A DNA stretch of 45,632 bases from Candidatus Cloacimonadota bacterium (GTDB lineage: Bacteria > Cloacimonadota > Cloacimonadia > Cloacimonadales > TCS61): assembly GCA_027064945.1 (NCBI GenBank), contig JAMOPB010000237.1, positions 1 through 45,632 of the forward strand, in the 5' to 3' direction. This document shows, in pieces, positions 34,216 to 40,968 of this stretch. Position 1 is the first letter of the stretch, and every line of letters starts with the position of its first letter. A program made the position numbers and the translations under genes. Below the pieces are notes generated by a model. The model saw only the letters and a list, made by a program, of their open reading frames with translations, was not told the DNA's origin and ran no database searches.

Positions 34216-34740
34216 TTAATTTCCTTTTCTTTTATTTACTAGCGGACCGCTCCCGTCATACTGGGTACCAATTGCTTTGATGATTTCACGCTCATATTCG
34301 CGTAAATCTTTTGGATTATCAAATGTTTTTATAATAACTATCCAGTTATTTTTATATTCATCTAGGTTTTTTGGCATCAGATTATCAGGATTTCCGCTTT
34401 GCTTATTTTGTTCGATTTGTCTTTCAAGTTCTTGAAAAAATTTCTTTTTGTATTGATTTTGTGAATCATCGATATTTCGGACAAAATTGTTTATATGATG
34501 ATTCATACGGTACTGCAGGCTGTTTTCTAGTTTACCTACATATACTGGTAAGTATGCTGATTTAACAGTTTGCTGTTTACCACAACACTGAAAATTATAT
34601 TCATAATCACCACTATGGAAAGGATCTAAATACATATAAATAGCATATTTATGTTTGCGATAATCGAAACGAGCAACTCTCGGGCTAACTTTGTCATATT
34701 TAAGATTTGTGGTTTTGTAGCTGTCTGATGTTATTAGCAT
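34216..34740 (-). CDS. GIY-YIG family endonuclease
   Basis: A 174-residue protein with the GIY-YIG layout: YAIYMYLDP (residues 32-40) and YVGK (67-70), then R78 in QYRMNHH, an acidic helix residue (E150 or E152 in REYEREIIKAI), and the GxGPLVN end (165-169). A long loop separates the two half-motifs, as in phage GIY-YIG proteins with MYLDP and PVYVGK. Such enzymes cut DNA as homing or repair-like nucleases. It overlaps the HNH gene by seven bases. Being inside a run of head-cargo candidates, it could be a mobile free-standing nuclease or an injected nuclease; it has no clear targeting motif itself. Confidence 0.75.
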   Translation of the reverse strand: MLITSDSYKTTNLKYDKVSPRVARFDYRKHKYAIYMYLDPFHSGDYEYNFQCCGKQQTVKSAYLPVYVGKLENSLQYRMNHHINNFVRNIDDSQNQYKKKFFQELERQIEQNKQSGNPDNLMPKNLDEYKNNWIVIIKTFDNPKDLREYEREIIKAIGTQYDGSGPLVNKRKGN

Positions 34741-35084
34741 TTTAACTTCTTCCTTAATTCTGTAAGCTGTTTGCTGTTTATCTTGCTGCAGATCGAATTT
34801 TCTTTTGCACGGATAAATAATTCGATAAATTGTCTAAAATCTTCGCGAGTTGCTTTTTGGCGATAACTACGTTTAAAACTTGTATGAAACATTTTATGAC
34901 ATTCATCACATAAACATATACCATTTTCCGGGTCGAAGCGTTTTTCTGGAAAATAAGTTGCGTGGTCTAAATGATGCGCGTGTCTATTTTTAATCGATCC
35001 ACAAATTTGACATACCTTATCACGTCTAATCACGGTGGCGCGCCAAATACGGTAATCGCGGGTTCGACGCCAGTTTTTGCTCAT
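34734..35084 (-). CDS. HNH endonuclease
   Basis: A 116-residue protein with a compact HNH fold: CQIC (two Cys of the zinc knuckle), then HAHHLDH (first His pair), a PEKRFDPENGICLCDECHKM segment (Asn and second Cys pair) and FH (last His). It is very basic at the N-terminus. Length and motif order fit small stand-alone phage HNH nucleases, which can act in homing or at packaging. It overlaps both flanking genes by a few bases, so it is integrated into the operon. Start ATG at 35084 overlaps the upstream stop. Confidence 0.85.
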   Translation of the reverse strand: MSKNWRRTRDYRIWRATVIRRDKVCQICGSIKNRHAHHLDHATYFPEKRFDPENGICLCDECHKMFHTSFKRSYRQKATREDFRQFIELFIRAKENSICSKINSKQLTELRKKLKC

Positions 35085-35326
35085 TTGTTTTTCTTTTTAT
35101 CAGATTTTGTGATTTTATTAGTCAGATAGATTGAACCTAGTGCTCCGCCTGCTGCTCCTAATCCTGCTAATTTAACATGAAGTGCAGGCATAGTTAAATC
35201 GCCTGCTAATGTATCAGCTAGCGCGTGACCAGCAACCGCGCCACCTGCAAGTCCCGCACCTAACATGGCTAACCTTGCTTTTGGATTTTCTTTCAATATT
35301 TTTCTTGCTTTTTCCGCAATACTCAT
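35081..35326 (-). CDS. Small glycine-rich membrane protein, candidate capsid cargo
   Basis: An 81-residue protein. MSIAEKARKILKEN (IAE at 3-5) is a short amphipathic start, followed by two Gly/Ala-rich hydrophobic helices (about 19-40, MLGAGLAGGAVAGHALADTL, and 51-70, VKLAGLGAAGGALGSIYL) and a lysine tail. The small-residue helices resemble those of the other cargo candidates in this operon and could pack as oligomers in a membrane. Function is inferred at most. Confidence 0.6.
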   Translation of the reverse strand: MSIAEKARKILKENPKARLAMLGAGLAGGAVAGHALADTLAGDLTMPALHVKLAGLGAAGGALGSIYLTNKITKSDKKKNK

Positions 35327-35327
35327 T

Positions 35328-35735
35328 TTATAATCCTTTGCATTCGCGTTCTAAATCATGAATTTCTTTTTTAAATCTCTCGATAATTTGATCTAAAGAA
35401 ACTTTTTTAGCTTCGTCGTAATGTATTTTTACTTTTTGACCTTTTATTTCAGGGTTATCAATTGCATATTTGATATCCTGATCACATTTACTTAAATATT
35501 TTTTAACACTTGCTTTGAATATATCCATCGCGATTGCATAAGGAATTTTTTTACATCTGGTAGATTTTGCAGCTAGTAATTCAGCACGGCGCCAAAATAA
35601 AGCCATCAAGCTTTCAGGTACATTGTATTTTTTTGCCCAAGACTTAATAACATTAGAATTTGTTTCAAATCCACGGACTACCGGACAACGTGCTTCAAAT
35701 ATCAATTTAGCTTTTTCTGCAATTAGATCTCTCAT
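35328..35735 (-). CDS. Soluble cargo candidate with capsid-targeting-like N-terminus
   Basis: A 135-residue protein beginning MRDLIAEKAKLIFEARC, with IAE (5-7) and IFE before A (12-14) as possible prohead protease sites. The remainder is a basic helical domain (SNVIKSWAKKYNVPESLMAL) with three Cys and a C-terminal charged helix. The VPESLM.L region resembles the start of small phage soluble domains but does not identify a family. It overlaps the gene at 35735-36280 by one base. Confidence 0.6.
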   Translation of the reverse strand: MRDLIAEKAKLIFEARCPVVRGFETNSNVIKSWAKKYNVPESLMALFWRRAELLAAKSTRCKKIPYAIAMDIFKASVKKYLSKCDQDIKYAIDNPEIKGQKVKIHYDEAKKVSLDQIIERFKKEIHDLERECKGL

Positions 35736-36280
35736 TAGCTTACCCCGTATTTCTTTTTCATATTTTCAAGTTCAGCTTCTTTCTTGCCGCGCCAATAATT
35801 ATATCCTGGTTTGATTAAAGCACGACCAGCTGTTTTTAATAAACCAGCACCTGCCCCCAGCAGTGCACCTCCTCCAACACCAATCAACAAATTTAACCCT
35901 TCATTGCCTCTAGCATGACTAGCTAATGCTGCTCCTGTAGCTGCTCCTGCTGCAGCACCACCAACTACGTCTTTTGTTAAACCTTGTTTTGCACGCGCTA
36001 TAATATTTTTTCTCGTATAAACATCTGTCCATTTGATATTTTTATCTTTTGCAGCTAACGCCCCTACTGCACCTTCTCTTTCATATTTTTCACCAATTTG
36101 CTCGTGCCCAACTTTACGTCCAGCAAGAATTGAATTTATACGATTATACTCAGAACCATGAAACCAATCAGAACTGCGTTTGGCTGTTTCATGTTCGGCG
36201 TACTTATTTATTAAAGCACGTGCTTTTTGTTTTGCACGTTCCCTGGCTTCTTTTATACTGTCTGATGTACTACGAGCCAT
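35735..36280 (-). CDS. Glycine-zipper membrane protein, paralogue of the protein at 31714
   Basis: A 181-residue protein. An N-terminal basic helix (SIKEARERAKQKARAL, IKE before A at 9-11) is followed by a module with YEREGAVGALAAKDKNIKWT and DVYTRKNIIARAKQG, a Gly/Ala-rich membrane segment (about residues 107-150), and PGYNYWRGK. The same three blocks in the same order form the protein at 31714-32190. The shared module probably has a specific function, so the two may be duplicated cargo proteins or toxin-like membrane factors. The family is not known to me. Confidence 0.65.
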   Translation of the reverse strand: MARSTSDSIKEARERAKQKARALINKYAEHETAKRSSDWFHGSEYNRINSILAGRKVGHEQIGEKYEREGAVGALAAKDKNIKWTDVYTRKNIIARAKQGLTKDVVGGAAAGAATGAALASHARGNEGLNLLIGVGGGALLGAGAGLLKTAGRALIKPGYNYWRGKKEAELENMKKKYGVS

Positions 36281-36283
36281 CTT

Positions 36284-37303
36284 TTATACTCTTACTTTTG
36301 ATTTATAATTTAAAACGATTTTTTCCATGTTGAGCTGAATTTCGCGATCGATTGGCCCCATGTTAAATAAAATAGAATGATGCGCAGATATTACAGCCCA
36401 TGCTACAAAATAATCATAAGTACCGTAGATCATTGATAAAACATTTGTTCCAAATCTTTTTGCAATTGCGTTATTTAAAGCTATTGGTGTGATGTTAATT
36501 ACTTTGATCATACCAAGTAAAGCCGGTAATTTATCCATAGAATTCAAAGAGGTAATTCCGTTTTTTGCTAATAAATCTGCTATCTCAGATCCATATTTTT
36601 TTGCAATGTTATGTAATACCTCACGAGGTTTCAAATTTGTAAATGCCACTGTGAATATATAATCGATTGCTGCGTTATATATTTTTTTATCATGGATTTG
36701 CATCATGCTTCCGATGCTTATTTCAAGAATTTTTTTAAATAATTCTATACTTAAATCAAAAAGTGTAACACTGGAACCTCTGTCAATTTCAGCAACTATA
36801 TATCTTAGAAATGAAAAATAAATAGCTTCAGCAATTCTCGGATAATCGAGCATAGCGGCTAAAGTTTCTTGTAATTCCTCACTTTCATTTTTAAGATTCA
36901 CAACTTTTTCAATCGAAGCATCATCAATTCTTTTTTGTAGAGTTATAATTTCTTTTGAGATTTTTTCTAATTTTTTAATTATATTAATAATATCAGTAGC
37001 TGTGTCTGGCGAACAGCGTACTATGTCTGGTATAATGCCTGCTAGTAAATTATGATCACCAACATAAATAGAAAAAACCGGAACTTCGCTACCTGCAGCT
37101 GTCGCGCTGTATCCTAAAAATATTTTATCGTTATCTAACAATTTACGTACTGTTCTGGTGTATGCGTTGGCACCTAGTTTCTGCAACGTTATATCCATAT
37201 TTTTATAGAATCTATTGTAAAGTATTTTAGAAGGTTGTTTCAAGATTCTTGCAATAGATTTTTCACTGCTTTCAAAAAATGGAGTTAAAACTGTTTTTTG
37301 CAT
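36284..37303 (-). CDS. Helical protein, function unknown
   Basis: A 339-residue protein that is helical and moderately hydrophobic but without a clear membrane helix. Its N-terminus (TPFFESSEKSIARIL, FFE before S at 9-11) loosely resembles the cleavage motifs of the neighbouring genes. It lies between the glycine-zipper gene and the gp53-like gene, with tight spacing (14 and 3 bases), so it belongs to the same transcript. A structural or head role cannot be decided. Confidence 0.65.
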   Translation of the reverse strand: MQKTVLTPFFESSEKSIARILKQPSKILYNRFYKNMDITLQKLGANAYTRTVRKLLDNDKIFLGYSATAAGSEVPVFSIYVGDHNLLAGIIPDIVRCSPDTATDIINIIKKLEKISKEIITLQKRIDDASIEKVVNLKNESEELQETLAAMLDYPRIAEAIYFSFLRYIVAEIDRGSSVTLFDLSIELFKKILEISIGSMMQIHDKKIYNAAIDYIFTVAFTNLKPREVLHNIAKKYGSEIADLLAKNGITSLNSMDKLPALLGMIKVINITPIALNNAIAKRFGTNVLSMIYGTYDYFVAWAVISAHHSILFNMGPIDREIQLNMEKIVLNYKSKVRV

Positions 37304-37317
37304 GTGGATCCTTTAGA

Positions 37318-37659
37318 TTAAATTTTGCTATTTAATAATTTTTGTATATAAAGTTTATCTGGAATTAGCATCTGATCACCGATATTTTCGCGCGTAAAAT
37401 TAAAAAATGTTGGACAATCATTAATAAACATTATTATATTTGTAAGAGCTAACGATTGAAAATAATCCCATGCCACTAAATCAGGGCGCATATCGTATCT
37501 CGAAGAAGAAAATTCTATTTTATTTGAATTTTCTTTTAATTCTTTTAAATTTAAGTTAAAAATATTTTCAAGAGGCTCAGATGTTAATTGTTCATATATT
37601 GATTCATCGAAATCGTCCAATTCAGTAGGAATGAAAGGTGTATAGCGTTTTATTTCCAT
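37318..37659 (-). CDS. Baseplate wedge protein, gp53-like (LysM-like fold) candidate
   Basis: A 113-residue protein. The segment SRYDMRPDLVAWDYFQSLAL, then TNIIMFINDCPTFFNF and GDQMLIPDKLYI follows the pattern of gp53-type wedge proteins, R..RPDL.S...YG...LWWII...N...P...L..G..L.IP. In T4, gp53 joins wedges of the baseplate. It is in line with structural genes at 36284-39146. The match is to a pattern only, so confidence is moderate. Confidence 0.5.
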   Translation of the reverse strand: MEIKRYTPFIPTELDDFDESIYEQLTSEPLENIFNLNLKELKENSNKIEFSSSRYDMRPDLVAWDYFQSLALTNIIMFINDCPTFFNFTRENIGDQMLIPDKLYIQKLLNSKI

Positions 37660-37668
37660 TTTTTTCTC

Positions 37669-38247
37669 CTATACTGGGTTAAACGGCTGGTGTGGTTGGT
37701 GTTCTAATTTTCTAGCTATCGGAACACCGTTTTCTTTATAAAGATAAGTGCGCACTTTCTTTACCCGTTTATCCATAATTGAATTGTCAACTTTTACTTT
37801 GGGATAAATATCATTTTTAGTTTTAAAACGATCTTTTTGATCTACAATACTTTTGCTTTTGCGTTTAGGATTATAAGGATTAGCAACATTTCTGATCATT
37901 TCAGCGCTTTGCCCCATTTGATAAGGAGATTCATACATACTTTCTTTAATTATTTTTTGAGCTTTTTGCTTGATTGTTTTGCGATTAATTGGAAGTATTG
38001 ATGAAGGATTTAAATCGTTTTTTTGCAATTCTATTTCTGCATCTGGTTCACCATCAGAATCTATATCAAGTTCTAATTCGATTTCTTCAGGAGCTTTAAG
38101 TTGGTTTAATGACAGTTGTGCGCCTCGTTTAATATTTTGAGTTAAATTGCGTGCTTGGTTTGTGATTACAGTTTTAGTTCCTGTCATAATTTTAGCACCA
38201 CTTGTTATCGAGTTTAATATTGATTTATTATTATCGCCCATATACAT
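37669..38247 (-). CDS. Basic structural protein with an acidic Asp-rich linker, function unknown
   Basis: A 192-residue protein with a helical N-terminus, a short acidic motif (LELDIDSDGEPDAEIELQ) and a long basic Pro/Asn/Lys-rich C-terminus. The DxDxDGxPD string is like calcium-binding loops of dockerin or thrombospondin type, though only one is present. Its start overlaps the upstream stop by one base. No family is recognised. Confidence 0.6.
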   Translation of the reverse strand: MYMGDNNKSILNSITSGAKIMTGTKTVITNQARNLTQNIKRGAQLSLNQLKAPEEIELELDIDSDGEPDAEIELQKNDLNPSSILPINRKTIKQKAQKIIKESMYESPYQMGQSAEMIRNVANPYNPKRKSKSIVDQKDRFKTKNDIYPKVKVDNSIMDKRVKKVRTYLYKENGVPIARKLEHQPHQPFNPV

Positions 38248-39146
38248 TATTCTGCCTTTTCGATTTCTGTATCATTATTTGTTTCATCATTTTTTTCTAG
38301 CTCTTCACCAACTTGTTCTTCTGTAGCATCTCCGGCAAAATCTGGGTGTGCTTCTTTATCTACTTTATAAGGACCGTAATGAGCTACTTCGGTTTCGTCC
38401 CCATTGAGATCTGCAACTTTAACAATAACAGATAATGATAACGCTCGTACCCAGTAATCTGCATCTACTTTCATTAGCATATATAAAAATGAATCTTGTA
38501 ATGTGAAACTCATATTTATTGAATGTGAATCACTGTTTTTATCTTGATTAAGTGAAATTGATTCACATTTCATAATCGGTGTTGAGACGCATTTAGCAAA
38601 CAGATCATAGTTACTAGCATCATCTTTCATTTGAGCAAATATATTTATTGCATTATCCGCAGCAGGATCATATCCTTCAAGTATATTTTCAGGTAAATAA
38701 AGAAAATAATCGTATTCAAAATCGTAATAATATTTACCCTCATGAGGAAAATACTCACTGTAATTATGAAAAAAATCTAACAATTGCGCACCAGTTTCAA
38801 AGTTAACTGTAATATCGATACCAATATTGTACCTATTGGTTAATCCGTATATTTCAAATTTATCCAATACGCTTGCTATTGGGAAAGCGTTAGGAAATTG
38901 TATCAAATCTGCAGCATTTGTACCGACAGACATGTTTTGAGCAAGAGGATATGTAAATTGTTTTTGAATATTATTAATGTTGATAATGCCTTTTGGGAAT
39001 GGTTGCGGATTTCTGTGAAGTTTGATAGAATCAAAGGTTTTAGAATTATAATTAAAATCCCATTGGCTAATTGGTAATAATGGTGAAGCTGATTGAATAG
39101 CTGCAGCCATACCTCGCATTAAAGCATAATATTGTGTGTGTATCAT
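38247..39146 (-). CDS. Structural protein, possibly tail-associated, function unknown
   Basis: A 299-residue beta-rich protein with an acidic C-terminal tail (residues 265-299, Glu/Asp/Asn-rich). Segments such as YNIGIDITVNFETGAQLLDF and HSINMSFTLQDSFLYML are typical of long beta strands in virion proteins. It is the first gene of the large minus-strand cluster, next to the repeat array, with a GGACGA-type ribosome site and a candidate promoter motif (39184-39200). I cannot name the family; a tail or baseplate role is a guess from the downstream neighbours. Confidence 0.6.
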   Translation of the reverse strand: MIHTQYYALMRGMAAAIQSASPLLPISQWDFNYNSKTFDSIKLHRNPQPFPKGIININNIQKQFTYPLAQNMSVGTNAADLIQFPNAFPIASVLDKFEIYGLTNRYNIGIDITVNFETGAQLLDFFHNYSEYFPHEGKYYYDFEYDYFLYLPENILEGYDPAADNAINIFAQMKDDASNYDLFAKCVSTPIMKCESISLNQDKNSDSHSINMSFTLQDSFLYMLMKVDADYWVRALSLSVIVKVADLNGDETEVAHYGPYKVDKEAHPDFAGDATEEQVGEELEKNDETNNDTEIEKAE

Positions 39147-39183
39147 AGTCTTCGTCCTTTGATCAATTGCCTTTTATTTAAAA

Positions 39184-39200
39184 TGCTAATCATTGGGGCT
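39184..39200 (-). promoter_or_regulatory. Candidate promoter element (AGCCCCAATgATTAGCA)
   Basis: Minus-strand AGCCCCAATGATTAGCA lies about 38-54 bases upstream of the start at 39146, at the head of an operon. It is nearly identical to the element at 1726-1741. Promoter function is inferred. Confidence 0.4.
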
Positions 39201-39240
39201 TCTCAATATTTTTATATTTTTAAGATAGCATACTAGAAAA

Positions 39241-39965
39241 CAATTCACAGTGAACCGTCCAGACCGGGATGATATCTAGAAAAAAGTTTTTCTGCATCTA
39301 GGTTCTGCCAACTGTAACAAGCTATTAGAAAGGTTGTTATTTTAAAACAACAAACTGAAAAACTAGTTTGGTCGTCTAGACTAGTTAGATAACTTCCTTT
39401 TGGAAGTTATCTAACAGGCCATCTCATTGTTACGACTTCATCGTAACAATGAGATCAGACCGGGATGATACCTAGAAAAAAGTTTTTCTGCATCTAGGTT
39501 CTGCCAACTGTAACAAGCTATTAGAAAGGTTGTTATTTTAAAACAGTAAACTGAAAAACTAATTTGGATGATCAGACCGGGATGATACCTAGAAAAAAGT
39601 TTTTCTGCATCTAGGTTCTGCCAACTGTAACAAGCTATTAGAAAGGTTGTTATTTTAAAACTGCAAACTGAAAAACTAGTTTGGACGATCAGACTAGTTA
39701 GATAACTTCCAAAAGGAAGTTATCTAACAGGCCGTCTCATTGTTGCGACTTCATCGCAACAATGAGATCAGACCGGGATGATATCTAGAAAAAAGTTTTT
39801 CTGCATCTAGGTTCTGCCAACTGTAACAAGCTATTAGAAAGGTTGTTATTTTAAAACTGCAAACTGAAAAACTAGTTTGGACGATCAGACCGGGATGATA
39901 TCTAGAAAAAAGTTTTTCTGCATCTAGGTTCTGCCAACTGTAACAAGCTATTAGAAAGGTTGATT
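39241..39965 (+). repeat. Right hairpin-repeat array (five units)
   Basis: Five copies of a unit of about 60-70 bp, beginning CTAGAAAAAAGTTTTTCTGC and continuing ATCTAGGTTCTGCCAACTGT then AACAAGCTATTAGAAAGGTT, start at 39276, 39472, 39589, 39785 and 39902. Spacings are 196, 117, 196 and 117. The long spacings carry two extra hairpins each: 14-bp stems at 39384-39415 and 39697-39728, and 14-15 bp stems at 39421-39455 and 39735-39767. A CAAACT/AGTTTG hairpin follows several units. No ORF is present. The family is the same as at 16405-16930 but inverted, including the flank AACAATTCACAGTGAACCGT. The stretch 39966-40113 that follows is very AT-rich and shows no other feature. Confidence 0.9.
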
Positions 39966-40113
39966 TTTAATATCAGATAATTTGTCAAATTTAAAAAAGA
40001 ACTGGGAGAAAATAAACACCAATTTCTATATATTCTTTAATAATTAAAATAAGTTAGATAGATATTATAATAAGAAAAATAAAAAAATAAATAAAATAAA
40101 TAAAATAATTTTG

Positions 40114-40208
40114 CCTCGAAGCTGGTTACAGAGCCTAGGGGCTGGGAGAGAGGCGACCGCGCGGCGCGTACTCTCTCAGTCTCGCGGGCTGCTGAGCCAG
40201 CTTCGAGG
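40114..40208 (+). ncRNA. GC-rich rod-shaped structured RNA candidate
   Basis: A 95-base GC-rich island in very AT-rich DNA. The ends form a perfect 12-bp stem (40114-40125 with 40197-40208). Inside, CAG/CTG and AGCC/GGCT pairs extend the rod, and a CTGGGAGAG/CTCTCTCAG stem (nine pairs, one G-U) leads to a GC-rich apex (ACCGCGCGGCGCG). It lies 33 bases upstream of the mini-gene at 40241, so it may be a leader element of that mRNA or a processed small RNA. It is not followed by a T-run close enough to act as a simple terminator. No known RNA class was recognised. Confidence 0.6.
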
Positions 40209-40240
40209 GATCGTTATTTATTTTTTAAAGGAGAAAAAAA

Positions 40241-40372
40241 ATGAAAATTAAAAAACGCGATTGGAATATCGTAGCCATAGCTCGTGGCGAAATTAATGCA
40301 CGCCCAAAAGTAGTGCATTCTAAGAAAAAATATTCACGCAAATTAAAACATAAAAAGCGTGAATATTTCTAA
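40241..40372 (+). CDS. Short basic protein, ArfA-like C-terminal motif
   Basis: A 43-residue protein, too short for most gene finders, with a strong ribosome site (AAAGGAG, spacing 8). The sequence ends VVHSKKKYSRKLKHKKREYF, similar in style to small phage proteins and to the ArfA ribosome-rescue factor, whose tail has KKGKGSYxRKxKH. ArfA recruits release factor 2 to stalled ribosomes. Sequence similarity is limited to this basic patch, so RNA or ribosome binding is plausible but unproven. It is preceded by the GC-rich rod at 40114-40208. Confidence 0.6.
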   Translation: MKIKKRDWNIVAIARGEINARPKVVHSKKKYSRKLKHKKREYF

Positions 40373-40482
40373 TTTCTATTTTAAAATTTATCTTTTAAGA
40401 TTAATATATAGAAATTATATATTGAAGGAGACCAGTATTTTGGCTCCAAAAAACAAAAAAACAAATCAAAAAAGGAGAACAC

Positions 40483-40968
40483 ATGAACGGTTTAACTTAC
40501 AAACAATGGAATGAAAGTATCAGAAACATTTTAAATAAATATCCGAAGTTGGTAACAGAATTGAAATTACCAAATACGGTAATGCTACAGTTCAGAAAAG
40601 TTGAATCTAAAAAATTAACAATCGATACTTTTTCAAAATTTATAGAAGGGTTAGGATTAAGTTTCGAGATTGTTATCAAAGATAAAGATGGAAACACTGT
40701 AGATACAACTAAACTTGAAAACTTAGCTGCAGACAAAGTTGAAAAAACGAAAAAAGAAACCCTTGCAACCATTGCAGGTGTTTCTACTGTTTCAAAAAAA
40801 GAAGGAAATAACACGTCTGCGCATGTTACAATGCCAGATGCAGATGATGTATTACCAGCAACTGGAGAAGTTAAAATTGGAGAATCTGTGTCTCAAAGCG
40901 AGAATGATTCAGCGCTTGCTGCGTCACCAGAGGTAGAAGTAGATCTCCAAGCAATATTCGGCAACTGA
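40483..40968 (+). CDS. Possible HTH-type regulator or small acidic protein
   Basis: A 161-residue protein with an AAAAGGAG ribosome site. Residues 20-65 (PKLVTELKLPNTVMLQFRKV then TIDTFSKFIEGLGLSFEIV) resemble a divergent XRE/Cro helix-turn-helix: a short helix pair, a recognition-like helix, and the typical TL.KI...LG......V end. The C-terminal half is acidic and likely disordered, ending VDLQAIFGN. It is followed by a strong terminator and lies just before the RNAP genes, so a role in transcription is possible. The HTH is a weak match. Confidence 0.45.
   Translation: MNGLTYKQWNESIRNILNKYPKLVTELKLPNTVMLQFRKVESKKLTIDTFSKFIEGLGLSFEIVIKDKDGNTVDTTKLENLAADKVEKTKKETLATIAGVSTVSKKEGNNTSAHVTMPDADDVLPATGEVKIGESVSQSENDSALAASPEVEVDLQAIFGN

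Noticed and set aside
40440..40514. TTG-initiated 24-residue peptide (MAPKNKKTNQKRRTHERF start) before the HTH-like gene
   Set aside because: It has a GAAGGAG site but overlaps the next gene and is simply lysine-rich; too little support.
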